DNA of 64,000 nt from Diatrype stigma (lineage: Eukaryota; Ascomycota; Sordariomycetes; Xylariales; Diatrypaceae): positions 1 through 64,000 of the forward strand of contig JAKJXP020000079.1 in assembly GCA_022225965.2 (NCBI GenBank), given 5' to 3'. This document shows, one piece after another, positions 40,999 to 53,871 of this stretch (position 1 is its first letter; every line of letters begins with the position of its first letter). Under the pieces are notes generated by a model that had not been told where the DNA came from, did no database searches, and saw nothing but the letters and a program-made list of their open reading frames with translations. The translations under genes were made by a program, and so were the position numbers.

Positions 40999-41739
40999 GA
41001 GGCCCGCTTGCGTACTTCCCCCTCTGCGAAGCTCAAAGTTAACTACTACGTTGTTCCTATGTATGGTTAACCTGGCTGATGCAATCGTCCATCTGCTAGG
41101 GATGGCATGGGACAGCAGCATCAATAGTTACTTGGGGCTGGAAAGAAGAGTCCCCTTACTGTACATAAAATTCTTGTTCTTTCACTTAGGTTCCAATATG
41201 TGGACTCGGAAATACACTCGTTTGGCTTGATACTGTTTCCTTGGTTGCTGCATATGATGGTCATTGGGCAACCTGTTCATACCACCGTGGTACAAATAGT
41301 GACTAGGATTCTAATATCCGATTAACCCGAATATGATGGCCTCTGGAACCACACAGAGATGGAGTATTTGGGATGGTCAAATAAACCTAGAAAGGGGCAA
41401 TAGCAACTTGGAAAGCATAGTAACGGTATACAGACAGATCTACTTGATCTAATGACATGACAGCTATAGATCCGCATACATGTTACATGATTTTACTACT
41501 ACGGTATTGGCTCTAGGTTTTACGTATGTTAGAAACGCGGAGACCATATTTAGCGATTTCAAGCTACACGCCGCAGATCGAAGAAAAGATGAAAGGCCCT
41601 TATAGGCCTATGCTCGTTGAAGTTCTTCAAGACAATAATTTGCACCAGCACTGCACACGAAACACCAAATAGTCTAGTCTAGAAGCTGTGTCGCAAAATC
41701 TCATTGCGAAAGTAGGCAGTTAGTTACCTAGTCCCCCCT
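40999..41739. other. Intergenic, no gene recognised
   Basis: 3' region of the 12-Cys gene and of the convergent ABC transporter gene. No further coding signal. Confidence 0.45.
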
Positions 41740-44700
41740 TCAGCCCCCTCCCCTCCTCTGCTTCAACCTCGCCAAGACGCCGCTGAGTGGGTTCTTGCCC
41801 CGGAACCTCAAGAATGTCGCGAAATAAACGACGGCGTAGTTGAAGACGATAAAGCCGCAGACGATGCCGAAGTCGCGCCAGATGTTAGAATAGTAGACGC
41901 TGAACTGCTCGCCGAACTCGTCTCCGGTGGCGTACTGGCAGAACTCGCACATGCCATCCGCGGCCGTTTCGACGTAGCCGCCGGCCTGTAAGATGTAGCC
42001 ATTGACGTAGTCGTCGCAGGATCGGCCTGGGGGCGGCGTGAAACGTGCGACTTCCCCCGCGGCGCAGTCGACGGGCTGGTTGTGGATCGCGGTGGCGAGG
42101 AAGGCCTCGAGCAGGTAGTGGAAGGGGGTGAGCCAGTACATCCAGTCGCGCCAGAACGCGGGGAGCTGGGCTGGCGGGACGACGACACCGCAGAAGGAGA
42201 CGACGAAGAGGAAGAAGAGGGGGACGAACAGGCTGGCGAGCAGCTCGTTGGGGCTGAAGGAGGCGATGGCTTGCCCGAAACCGACGTAGTACAGCTCGAA
42301 GAGGACGATGCAGAGGAAGGTGAAGCCCGAGGGAAAGCCAAGGTTGTGGTAGCCCGAGACGCCCCACCACCAGCAGTTGAAGTAGACGGCGCCGGCGACG
42401 ATGGCGTAGGGGATCTCGACCAGCACGGCAGCTGTGGTCCAGGCGAACCACGAGTAGATCTTGGCGTTGTTCTCGCGCGACGCGAAGATGTTGCGCGAGT
42501 TGAGAAACACCGGCTGCAGCTGCTGGATCAGCGGCGGCGAGATGGTCAACGTCATGAAGATCGAGAACAGCCGCGACTGCATATCGATGCTGGCATTGCC
42601 CAGCTTGTAGAACGTGAAGCAGTTGAATAAGCCCGTGAATATATGCAGGATAAACTTTCCCAAGATGTAGTTCGGCGTCCGCCAGTACGCGACGAAGGAC
42701 CGCCGGACGACCGCTACCGTCTGCGTCGAAAGCGGCATCGCGTATTCGCGGTCGTCCTGTATGTGCCGCGAGTGCTCTGTGGTCTGACGCTTCTCGATCA
42801 TCTGTGCGATTTCCCTACACTGTTCTTCGTAGTTCTCTGATTGTAACCAGGTGTCCCCCCAGTCCTGACCCTTGTAGTCTGGGTTTCCAGCTCCGATTGT
42901 GTCGAGCATCCATTCAGCAGGATTGGCATGCTCGGGACATTTCGGCCCACCGTGCTTCTCGAAATAAGCTATCAGTCTTCTGCTGTCTTTTCCGAGCTCA
43001 CCAGCGTAGACGACTCGACCACCTGACTTAAGAAGAACCACTTCATCGAAGTTCTCAAAGAGTACAGCAGAAGGCTGGTGGATGGTGCAGAGAATAGCCT
43101 GGCCAGCATCAGCTAGTTTACGCAGAAATCGAATAATGTTAAAAGCGGCTGCCGAATCAAGACCAGAAGTTGGCTCATCCAGGAACATGAGCAATTCGGG
43201 CTTGGACGCTAATTCCACGCCTATGGTCAACCTCTTCCGCTGCTCCGGGTTGAGACCCTCGCCGACCTTGCCAATGGTGGCTCCGGCAATGTCTTGCATT
43301 TCAAGAAGCTCTATGATAGTCTCACAATATGCGTATTTCTCTTTCTTAGCGACCTCTTTCGGCTGGCGGAGGAGGGCTGAGAACTGGAGTGCTTCCCGTA
43401 CCGTCGCGGCTAGAACACGGGGGAAGGAATCAGCAGTAGTCTTGTTAGACGACGGAACCACAAGGGTTTGGACGTACTTGGCTCATGAATATCAAGTTGT
43501 TCCGCAAAACCAGTGGCTCTCTGGAACGACTTTGGAAGTGGCTTTCCATCCACAAGGAAATCCCCTGTTATGACGCCAAAATTGATCCTACGTAGGATTG
43601 TTAGCAATCCCGGTTGTCGATACCAAATAATCACTTACCTCTGAGCTAAGATGTTTAGCAGTGTTGTCTTTCCGGCTCCGGAGGCTCCCATGAGCGCAGT
43701 CAACTTTCCCGGCCTGACATAGCCCTGGACATTCTGCAACAGCTTTCTTTCGCCGCCTTGATATGGTATTGTATAGTTGACCTTCTGGAAAGTGAAAACT
43801 GTCTCGTTCTTTGCCACGTTTTGCAATACTTCCTTGTCTTTCTCTTCCTGTTCTTTGGCATCCCGGTGAGAGTCCAGAGCACCCTCGTTGACTCTTCCAG
43901 TCTCCTCGTCTCCCTTGCCCCCCTTCCGACCGCCAGTCTCAATGGACTGCGCAACGGTTTTGGGTACTTGGCCGCGCTTGAAAACCGTAACTGATGCCCC
44001 GCCCGCATTTGGCTTCATCATTTCCATTCCGAGCATGCCAATGGCGAGGAAGAACAAGAAAAACGCCCATAAAAACCCGAAGTTGCGCCAAAGGTGGCTC
44101 CGGGTATAGCTGAACGCGGCTTCAATGTAAGCGGCCCCGGAAACCGACGTCGAGCCGGGGCTGGAACCGGCCAATGTACACGACTGATATCGTGGTTCCG
44201 CCCCGGGGCCCTGCGGGACAAGAAACGGGCCCACGCATGCCAGGTCTATGTTGTAGAACTCATTGGACATGAGACACTCGAATCCATATTGTAGCCAGTT
44301 AATCCATCTCAACCATCCGAACCATGGGTGCATGGCCGAGGGGGGGATCAGATATCCCGTGTAAACAATGATGATCTGGATCGCGACACCGGTCACTTTC
44401 GTAGCATCATCTAAGGTTTTAAACAAGGCGGAAATGGCCCGGAAGAAGGCGTATGTCGTCATCGTAACCAGCCACAGAATAAGGGTGGAGATGAAGAACT
44501 GCGAGGCTGTAGGGGCTAAGCCTGCCATCCAGTAGATGATAACGTCAAATAACACAACCTGAACAAGGACCAGCGGGGCATCTACGACAGTCTGTGCCAG
44601 GGCGTACGCTGAGGGTCGGTAGAAGGAGAAGTTCTTGTGCTTGAGCAGGATAGGTTTAGACTGGAATGTAGATGTCTGCTCCGCGAGGGCCAACAAAGCG

Positions 44701-46640
44701 TTGAATAACAGTACGAAAAATATTACACCACCACGCGTGAATGCGCCTGCGCTAGTGTCGGGCAAATTGTAGAACAAACTTCCCACCACAAGCCCCTGGA
44801 AGACAATACCACCCCATTTGCCGAATAAGGAAGCCTTGTCGCCCAGCATGATGAAGACTTGCCGCTTCATCAGAGCGATAACCTGCTGGGGGAAAGATAT
44901 CGTAAAGTTCTTCTTCTTAGTCTTTTTGGGGGAACCCTGGTTCCTTTCGTGTTGCTGAACCTCTAGATGTGCTTCGTATTCCTTGATATCATCAATGTTG
45001 CGCTGATATGCCTCGCTTTTCACGTAGGCGTCCGCGAAGCCCTGGGCCGACCGAGGAACGCGGTTTTCCCATCCCGATCTTACGCTGCGCTCGAAGGGAT
45101 CAATAACAGACGTGAGAAAGTCCGCCGTGGTCCATCGTTCTGGGCAGTCGAAACCCAGGTCAAGGAAATACTGCTTGGCTCGATCAGATGGCCCATAGTA
45201 TAGACACTTTCCATCGTCGATCAGCAACACTTTATCCACCAGGCTATACAAACTCTCCCCGGCCTGGTATAAGGAAACTGCAGTAGAAACCTGCGCCATG
45301 TTTGTCAATGCGCGCAGAGACTGCACGTATTCGACGGCTGTGGAAGCATCCAAGCCTTTGCTCGAGTTATCCCACCCCTGGACGCTGGCCTTGGTGATAA
45401 GAGCTTCCGCTATACTAACGCGCTTGCGCTCCCCACCCGACACCCCCCTGATGTATTCGTTGCCCACCTTGGTGTCCATCGTATGCTCGATCCAGAGCAG
45501 CTTCGTCGCAACCCGAAGGAACTCTTCGACATAGTCGCTACGGCTCTCGCCCTCCATCCTCGACTCTTTCCCGGGCGTGCGGGTCTGCAGGGCAAAACTC
45601 AGTGTGCGCCGAACTGATAACGTGGCATAATGGAGGTCATCTTCAGGGTTATAAATGATCTCGCCCCTGAAGTCCTTGGCCATGACCTTCGCGTCCGTAC
45701 CGCCGTAGGTGACGCTGCCCAAGACATCCTCAAATCCCGCACGCTGGTTGCAGAATGTTTTCAGAAAGGTTGTGCAGCCCGAACCAGGCCTACCCAGCAC
45801 TAGTAGGATCTCTCCGGGGCGCACACAACCGTTGAAGTTGGAGATGAGTTCCCTTACAGGTGGTTTGGCAGCGGCGGCCTTGAGGCCTTTGGAGAATAAA
45901 TTCTTGAAGAACCGAGGCAAGCCCATGAAGATGTCACCGACCGTGGGTTGGAGGCTAGCCCCGAGACCGAGGCCTTTCACCGTCAAGTCACGGAAAATCA
46001 CTCCCGCATGTCTGGAGTTCTCTTCTTCACTCTGCTCTTGGCGAGCCTTACCAAACAAGCGTGACATCAATCGTTCGATCTCATCATGCTCTTCCTTGGA
46101 CTCGTGGCTAGAGACAGTACTTTTGCGACGCGATAAGGCACGGAACAAGTCATCTTCGGTCTCGAAGACGCTTCTTTTCCGTTCTGGTCTTGGCCTTCCG
46201 TCCTCGCCATGATCAGCTCCGGTCTTCAGGTTTTCGAACTGTGGTTCCGTTGTGGCCAACTGAATTTCGTCCTCTGAATGTGATCTTGATGGGGAAAATG
46301 GTGAGACATCCCGAGATCGATCGACAGGGGGGCTAGTCTTGGCGGATATAGCCATGGCTTGAGATGCAACTCGGGTGCTATCGTCTGACGACGAACTAGC
46401 CTCTTTCCCCTTACCCTCAGTGGGAACTTGGATGGTTGAAGCTGTTGAAGAGGCGGAGTCAACGCCGTTGTTTACAGAATGCTGGGTCCGCGTCGATGCA
46501 TTCTTAGCAGCTGAGAGCGAACTGTTTTCCTCATAGGCCGGTTGTTGAGATGAAATTGGATCTCGTGAAAGTATAGGTGGTGTTTCAGGGAAACCGCCAG
46601 GTATGTCTTGGTCCCTTGGAGTCGGTCTATCGCCATCCAT
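41740..46640 (-). CDS. PDR-type ABC transporter (ABCG full-size)
   Basis: Exons 46640..43639, 43587..43478 and 43409..41740 (4782 nt, 1593 residues). Order is NBD1-TMD1-NBD2-TMD2. NBD1 has Walker A GRPGSGCTT (283-290) and signature VSGGERKRVSIAE (~400), with the PDR-typical altered Walker B region WDNSSKGLDAST. The first membrane domain includes CDR-type extracellular Cys and WLRWINWLQYGFECLMSNEFY. NBD2 has GASGAGKTTLLN, LNPEQRKRLTIG and LMFLDEPTSGLDS. The second membrane domain ends near FLRFRGKNP. Introns of 51 and 68 nt lie just after Walker A of NBD2, and the joins give LAQRINFGVITGD and IHEPTATVREAL. The long Ser/Thr-rich N-terminus is usual. Predicted plasma-membrane drug or lipid efflux pump. 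No lesions seen. Confidence 0.93.
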
Positions 46641-49600
46641 CTTGATTCGATAGTTGCGAGATCACTTGGTGGAGTACATGCGAATCAAAACAAATGAATA
46701 TCTCAACGACCGCTACTTATCAGGGGTAAAGTGAGTGATTGGTTGACCGGGGAGAGCTTGAGATGAGTTGAGAAAGTTGCGATGCTGCCGAGAACAACAA
46801 AGAAACAACCTCACATCTCATGAACAACCCAGGTAGGTATTATACGGAACCAGGTATGTTCGAAGGTGTATAATCCAAGTTAGGTAATCTGTCTGAGACA
46901 CCTGGATTGCAAGCAGTCCGACATAATAGTTGTCTACTTACCTATGAGCCTATGACTTACCAACTCACCTACCTCTACCTAGGTTACCTCTACCTGGGTG
47001 GGTTCACTTACATTAGTTCATCAGGTAGTGTCGACAGTAGAGCCAAGAGAGCATACCAATTGCCTCGCTTACCCAGGCTGCCCAGGTACCTTGGATATGT
47101 CTTAGGGAAGATCAATCCAAACGGTAGGTACCTGCCGATGTATGAGGTACGGCATGTATGTATGCATCACGGCCAGTAATATCGAGGTTTGCACCAGTAC
47201 CAGTACCAGTACCAGGGCCAGGGCCAGTGCTGATTGAGTCAAGAGAACGCCTGTATTGCGGCAGTGATTCAACCAAATAACTCGTTGACGCGTCAAGAAA
47301 ATAGACTCGCATTTGTAATCCACGTAAAACACTGGAGTGATGATGCCATAGACTTCGCATGGCTTGAGGAACCCCTATGCGCTTATCAGATCGTCTGCTT
47401 CACTAGTAGCTCGCGACACAGGTTCATCAATTATGGGTACCTTACCAGGTAGGTAAATCAAGAGCTGCAGCTGCTTGACATGGCCAGCTTGGTCAATAGT
47501 CCTACATAGTATTCATGCATTATGTGATTCCATCAAAAACATACCAACACAACAGTTGGGACGATTGAAATCCCCTTGACGATTCGAATGGCTCGGCACT
47601 CCAATGGTCGATACATATCTCGACCATGAAGCCGGACTGGCTCATGATTGGCCGTGATCATGTAATAAGCTCTTGATACGACTCTGCGGCGTCGGGAACT
47701 TGACCAGTAGATCTCGAATATGCTATCAAGGCCACGGAAGCAGCATCCCACGTCGACTTCATCCGAGTTCCGAGTACTATCGGGTGTAAAAGAGATTCCG
47801 AAATGTCCACTGCAGACTCCGGATCAGCCGGGTGTAAGACGAGAATCCTTCTTTCATATCTTACGCCATGACAGCTTCGAGGACAAGGCCCGCGATAGCC
47901 ACAACTCGCCGAAAGAATATCGATTCAGAGGACACCCCGATTGAGCTCACCCACTCTTCTTCAGGTGGCCCCTAAGCTAGTTGGTGTACCTGGGCGCGTA
48001 ATATCCATCACTCTGACCGCATCTCAAGATACGCCGAATCACGCCATTCCGATGCTAACTAGATCGAGTGCTTCACCGTCAGAGGGCGTCTCACTTTAAC
48101 TGTTCCAAATAAACACATGTTGGACTGCTTGCACATCTTTTGTGTACTATGTCATTGGGGCCATAGACTCTTCTCGACCATGCTGCTTTGTGAGGAAAAA
48201 GTCGTAACGAACAATTGGCTCACAGGGGATATTGCATGTCCAACCAGTTGTCAATATGGGCACAAACCTGAGAAGTAAGTACTTATCCTATCCAAACGCT
48301 GCTGTCACCCGGCGACAAAGGAAGCATCCCCTACTGGTCCATCGTAGGTCACAATGCAAGATTCGGGTTGCAGGATGTCTGTGTACCAATGACCCGGGTT
48401 GAGCATTGAGAGTCGAATCGACAGATTGTTGAGATACATTGAATCCCAGCCTGGCTCAAACATCCAACACCACGGAAGAAACATGAGTGTCGACGAAGGG
48501 AACATAAGCTCGGCCCAACTGTTCTTCACTGGCTTCTAAAACGTGAATGGCGTGAGAAATGTAAGCTCGGTCGATGATTGACATATTGTCTTTTCATCGA
48601 TATTATTATCAATATCACCAATGTATTCAGACGCAGCAAATAAGCCATCTGAAGATTGCACCAAGTGCATTGGCTTGGATGCTAGGATTTTCCGTAAATG
48701 TTGATGAGAATGTGTAGTCGCTAGGCAATTGCTTACTTCAGCGATTTATCCAACGTACTGTTTGAGATAGCCCAAGTAAAGCCGAGTCTTGACATATGCC
48801 GTTCAGAAGGGCACCGGATCGTGGCTTGGTAGTTACTGGCTATGATTGCGGCTTCCAAGCAGAAGCCTGCGCGGCTGATGGGCAGACGTTTCATACTAAA
48901 CTCATTGCCTTTTACTCTAATGGCGCCTTCGTCCTTGCTGAGCTGGGTCATCAACCTTTCTCATCCAGTCGTCAATGTCTTCCAAGCCTTGGGTAACAAT
49001 GATAGCTTAGACCCATGGGTGACCGAGTATCACGAATCGTCGAGGTGAGCTCTGTTCTGTCCACCACTACGAGGGAACGAGTGATACAAAACTCGAAAAA
49101 GATTTTGCAGTAAACGACGTCGAAGCTTGGTGAAAGCAATGCCAGCAGCCGTGTGTGCGCTGACGCTGATCCGCAAGTCGTGGCGCCAATGATGGCTTTG
49201 ACGGTGTCGATGAACTCAGGCCAGTTCTGCGTAGCCGTCAAGCGTGTTCATATGCATGGGCTAGCCCTCCAGCTTGCCGTTACAGAGAGATATGCCTTCT
49301 TCATCTCCGGATCTCGTGGGCAATTCGCCTTTATCTGGGCAAGGAACAAGCCTAGAGGCCTATGTAAACAAGACTCAAGCCAGGCCCTACGAGTGGATGC
49401 CCCTAAAAGAAGCTCCAGGTTTTAAATCGTTTCGACGTATTAGCTGTGTCCGAGAAGTTACGAATAGTGAAGACGTTTAGTTATGAAGATAGGAGGACAG
49501 GCAACAGTGAACCAATGAGACGAGGGGGAGATCATTACCGGCATTGGTGTTCTACCTCTATGTGGGTATGTACGAACATACATGTATGTCGTGACTAAGG

Positions 49601-50051
49601 TTCGGAGCTGTAGCTAGCTAGCGTGGCGCTAAAAACATCCCGGCATTGTGACCCCCTGGCACTGGCGCCCCAAGCTGCGGGCTCTTTCCCCGTCCTTTAC
49701 GTCCCTTATCTTGCCCCATGATATTTGCGAATGACCGGAAATCGAACCCCATCCCGCCCTATCAACATCCTTCCTTGACACCGTGACAAAGCAAACGCCA
49801 TCACGGCTGCTCTCCCAACTCATCTCCCTAACATGATCTGAGGAACATTGAAGTTAAGGTATCTACAGTTACCAGGCCTATTTTTGCGCCGCTTGCATTT
49901 CACGACACCATACGAACCGAACAGGCACAGTTCATTTCGTCGGCCGGACCGAATCTGACGTAGTTGCGATACATAACACGATCTATAAGTTTGCTTGTTT
50001 GCTTTACTGCGACCAGTCGCTGGCCAACGACCTATCAACCTAGGTGGCAAT
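46641..50051. other. Long intergenic region, repeats and possible gene relics
   Basis: About 3.4 kb. Contains CCTACCTA/TAGGTAGG phrases, a short tandem array of CCAGTA then GGGCCA hexamers (about 47193-47230) and broken frames on the minus strand (48305-48529, 48733-48954, 48972-49241) that look like pieces of decayed genes but that I cannot assign. Confidence 0.4.
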
Positions 50052-51508
50052 ATGGATCGCCTGAAGTCATTCTTGCAGACTGGGAAGGTGACGGATGCCC
50101 AAGAATATGAGCCGCTGAACGAGAACCCCGAATCCAGCGAGGGAGCTTCGAACTCGCACCACCACGCAACAGCCGACGATGTGCCCTTCTCATGGGTCGA
50201 GTACAGCATTTTCACCCTTCTGGGTGTTGCTATGCTATGGGCATGGTGCGACCGCCTGTTGTTTTTATTTCATCGGAAAGAAAGCTGGTGTGACGAACAG
50301 CCACTGACAGACGTTTTCGTAGGAACATGTTCCTTGCCGCGGCGCCGTATTTCCAGAATCGATTCCAAGAAGACGACTGGGCGCTGCAGAACTTCCAGCC
50401 CGCTATCCTTTCCGTGTCGACGCTGACGAACCTCGGGTCTATGCTTGTCCTCACCAACATCCAATATTCGGCTTCGTACCCATTCCGGATAAACCTAGCT
50501 CTCTACATAAACGTGACTGTTTTCGCGCTGCTGACTATTTCCACCCGTGCGTTTCTCGACATCTCGGCTACGACTTACCTCGCATATCTGCTGTGCATGG
50601 TGGCACTCACCGCATGGGCCGCCGGGCTGATACAGAATGGCGCGCTTGCCTTTGCGGCAAGTTTTGGGAGGCCTGAGTACATGCAGGCAATCATGGCTGG
50701 TCAAGGTGTTGCTGGTGTTCTGCCTCCCCTGATCCAAGTCATCTCGGTCTTGGTAGCACCACCGCAAGATTCCCTGCAAGATACGGACGGGGTCTCGTCA
50801 GAGATTGGAACTGCGGCTTTCATATACTTCCTGGCGGCCGTGATCATGTCCATCCTGGCCATCGTGGCTTTCATCCCGCTCGTGCAGCGGCACAACCACA
50901 TTGTCGAGAACCAGATGATCGAGCAGATGGCCGCTTCGATGACGAGTGTCGAAGAGGCCGAGCGTGCCTCGCGCAAAGTTGTTAGTATGGCGATGCTGTT
51001 TAGGAAGTTGCATTGGCTAGCAGGCGGTGTGTTTATGTGTTTCGTCGCCGCCATGTTCTTCCCGGTTTTCACGCCGAAGATACTCTCTGTCACACCTCCA
51101 GAGGAGGGGGGCAGCCTTCTACAGCCTGCCGCATTCATCCCGCTCGGCTTCTTCTTCTGGAACCTAGGGGATCTTGGCGGAAGGTACAGCACGTTGCTGC
51201 TCCCCTATACCAAGCGGCCAGCGGTCCTCTTCGCCGTAAGCATTGCGCGATTGATGTTCCTGCCCCTCTACGGGTTGTGTAACCTCCATGGCAGGGGTGC
51301 CATCATAAATAGCGATATATTCTACCTCGTGGTGGTTCAGTTCCTGTTTGGACTGAGCAACGGTTGGCTCGCCTCCAACTGTATGATGGGTGCAGGAGAA
51401 TGGATCGATGAAGGTGAGCGTGAGGCCTCTGGTGGATTCATGGGGCTATGTCTTGTTGCCGGGCTAGCTTTTGGTAGCTTGTTGAGCTTCACCGCTGCCG
51501 GTATTTGA
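50052..51508 (+). CDS. FUN26: Equilibrative nucleoside transporter (SLC29/FUN26-like)
   Basis: Exons 50052..50245 and 50323..51508 (1380 nt, 459 residues); 76-nt intron whose removal gives the family hallmark MLWAWNMFLAAAPYFQNRF. A hydrophilic N-terminus (~60 residues) with EYEPLNE, a motif that could sort it to an endomembrane, precedes TM1 (WVEYSIFTLLGVAMLWAW). Multiple TM segments follow, including the Gly-rich GQGVAGVLPPLIQV of TM5 and a large loop around QRHNHIVENQMIEQM before the second helix bundle. The C-terminus ends GLAFGSLLSFTAAGI. Fungal homologues act in the vacuole or lysosome-like membrane. No damage. Confidence 0.88.
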
Positions 51509-52653
51509 TTGCACCCAATATCCAGGATGCATGAGAATCTGCATATAATACTTGGGTATGGGTAACTATGGGTATGGGCATAGACTTAGGCACAAGGCGT
51601 TGGGTCACATGGCGTTGGCAAGTTGGTCGATCACATGATAGAGGACTTAACTTCCGGGTTGGATATTAGCCCCAGATAGCGTAGGTACTTCCTTTTCAAG
51701 AGCGTTTACGCTGATACATAGTAGTTATGTTGTGTAACTAGCTACCGTACCTTAGCAATAGATTGATTTACACAAGATCACAAATAGGGTCGTGTGTCGA
51801 CTGTTTATGGTTTATGGCTGCCAGGTACGAAGTAAGAAAGGCAGCAACCTATACGATGACGTTGCGGGTAGTTGCTCCTATCATACCTACCTAATTACCT
51901 GGGTACCAGTCTAGTAGGTACTACCCTTATACGTTCCAAGCTACTGCCAAGGTTCGTGTGTGTGACCCAGTATTTCGTACAAAATGACCCCCAACCAGGT
52001 AGTAGCTACCTCCTGCAGACTGCAGCTGCCCTGCTACGCCACACTGGGGACAAATGGATTCTAACTTATAACTACATATGTAGGTAGGTGCCGGTCACTG
52101 CCGGTAACCCAGATCAGCCCAGATCTGGAACGCCAATCTCTTAGGTCATTTCTACTACCAACATCGAAAAGTGTAAACTCAATTCCATTCTATTTGAGAC
52201 TGTTCTATTTTTGTCCCTTCTTTGTGCTTGTCTCCTGAGGGGCTTTGAAACATGCTGTTGTAATGATAATACCTTTTCTCTCCCTTATATTTCCTCTCAT
52301 CGTCTCATCACCAGCCGTTATATCGGCAGTGCTCCAGTAATCGACCTTCAGGTCTTCACTCGCTCACTTCGCTTCTGTTCTACACTCGAAAGGCTTAGAG
52401 AACTACGTGATATATCGCAAGGTTGTCGTTCGTTAGAAGATATTTGTGCGCCTGATCAGTCCTTGCCTCAGGTCTCAAGTTGTTCAAGGGAAAGAATCGT
52501 TCTCAGCAACCAGAAGTTTGTACAGCTCCCGAGACAAAGCTGAACCAACTGACTACCTGGTTTCGAGCTTTTCAATCACGAAGGTAACGGGCAGCTATAA
52601 CCGATAGATCAGCTCAGCTCACCCTCCGCCTCCCCTCTCTTGTCCTTCAGAAA
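51509..52653. other. Intergenic, no gene recognised
   Basis: Contains TAGGTAGG/CCTACCTA type short repeats (about 51885-51915, 52078-52090) and GGGTATGGG repeats near 51553-51580. No gene seen. Confidence 0.45.
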
Positions 52654-53871
52654 ATGGAATCCATTTGGGAAAAGCTCTCCAAGCCGCTCCCGTCCTCCCG
52701 TGACGCGGAACCCGAGCCAGTTGTCACGCCAGCATTGCGTGAGAGCCTCACCGCCCTCCTCGACCGGTACGAATTTGAGTACCTCGCTGAGGGCCGAGCC
52801 AACGTCGTCTTCAGCATCCGGGATACGGCAGAGGCAGACCTAGGCGGAACCGGAACCGGAGCCGGCACCGGTGCACCTGCTCCACCATCACCACCACCGG
52901 TCGGCCAGTTTCGGGGCACGCTACTCCGCGTGCCCAAGACGACCCCCGGCGTGACGCCGTGCGACTACGCGACGCTGCAGCGATTCCACGAGGAAGCCGT
53001 CGAGCGCCGCGTCGGCCGCGAGCACGTGGTCCCCCAAATCTTGGTCAGCATCTCGCAGGGTCTCGCCGACCGCCTCGATGCCGGGCTCCGACGCGACAGC
53101 ACCCGGAGCGGCGGCCATGATCATGACGATGACCACGAGAAAGAGACCATCACTGCTACCGCAGCCGTCATCCACCCTGGCCCCGCCATGCTTGTCCAGG
53201 ACATGGGACCCTCGGAGGCGTACCCCCTCGCCCTTGAGTTCAAGCCCAAGTGGCTCGCGCAGTCGCCGCTCGCGCCGCCGGGGGCGACGCGGTGCCGGAG
53301 TTGCGCACGCGAAGCGCTACGGAACGCGCAGAAGATCACTGCCGCGGCGTCCGCAGCAGCAGGAACACCACCGCCACCTCCCCCGGTCTGCCGGCTCGGC
53401 CTCATCCACGACGACCCGGCCATCTTCCGAGCCACCGTCGACGAGATCGTGGCGCCGTGGGCGGTCGCGGAGCGCTGGTCTGAGCACGACCGCGCGCGCC
53501 TAGCAGCGGGGCTGCGGGCGTCGGGCGTGCTCGAGCGCATCCGCGACCTGCAGGTTAGCGGCGATCCGGCGCCCGGCAAGGCGCTGTTCGAGGGGCCGTC
53601 CGATCCGGATTTCGGGCTTGCGATGACGCTGCGCGATTGCTCGTGCTTCGTGCGCATGACTGCTACTACCGCCGCCGCTGCTGCTGGTGATGACCACCAC
53701 GATGGTGCCGGTGTAGTTGTCAAGCTCGCCGACGTCGACAAGAAGAACTGGCACGAGAAGCAGACGTACTGGCAGACGTCACACCGGAACCTCGTCAAGG
53801 GTGGCTGGTACGAGGGCAAGGAGGACCCCCCCATGGAGACGCACTGCCTCCTCGGCCAGCTTGGGGTGTAG
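52654..53871 (+). CDS. IPK1: Inositol-pentakisphosphate 2-kinase
   Basis: 405 residues, one exon. ATP-grasp-like inositol phosphate kinase that makes InsP6 from Ins(1,3,4,5,6)P5. Recognised from FEYLAEGRANVVFSI (nucleotide-binding N-lobe), EFKPKWLAQSPLAPPGATRC followed by CA (the RCRxCA signature of the family), GLAMTLRDCSCF and LADVDKKNWHEK. Low-complexity inserts (GTGTGAGTGAPAPPSPP; HDHDDDHEK; Ala and Pro runs) expand loops. No introns. Probably cytosolic or nuclear. Ends MET(H)CLLGQLGV. Confidence 0.88.
   Translation: MESIWEKLSKPLPSSRDAEPEPVVTPALRESLTALLDRYEFEYLAEGRANVVFSIRDTAEADLGGTGTGAGTGAPAPPSPPPVGQFRGTLLRVPKTTPGVTPCDYATLQRFHEEAVERRVGREHVVPQILVSISQGLADRLDAGLRRDSTRSGGHDHDDDHEKETITATAAVIHPGPAMLVQDMGPSEAYPLALEFKPKWLAQSPLAPPGATRCRSCAREALRNAQKITAAASAAAGTPPPPPPVCRLGLIHDDPAIFRATVDEIVAPWAVAERWSEHDRARLAAGLRASGVLERIRDLQVSGDPAPGKALFEGPSDPDFGLAMTLRDCSCFVRMTATTAAAAAGDDHHDGAGVVVKLADVDKKNWHEKQTYWQTSHRNLVKGGWYEGKEDPPMETHCLLGQLGV

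Noticed and set aside
42082..42630. A 182-codon acidic frame on the plus strand opposite the ABC transporter.
   Set aside because: Complement of the second membrane domain; composition artefact.
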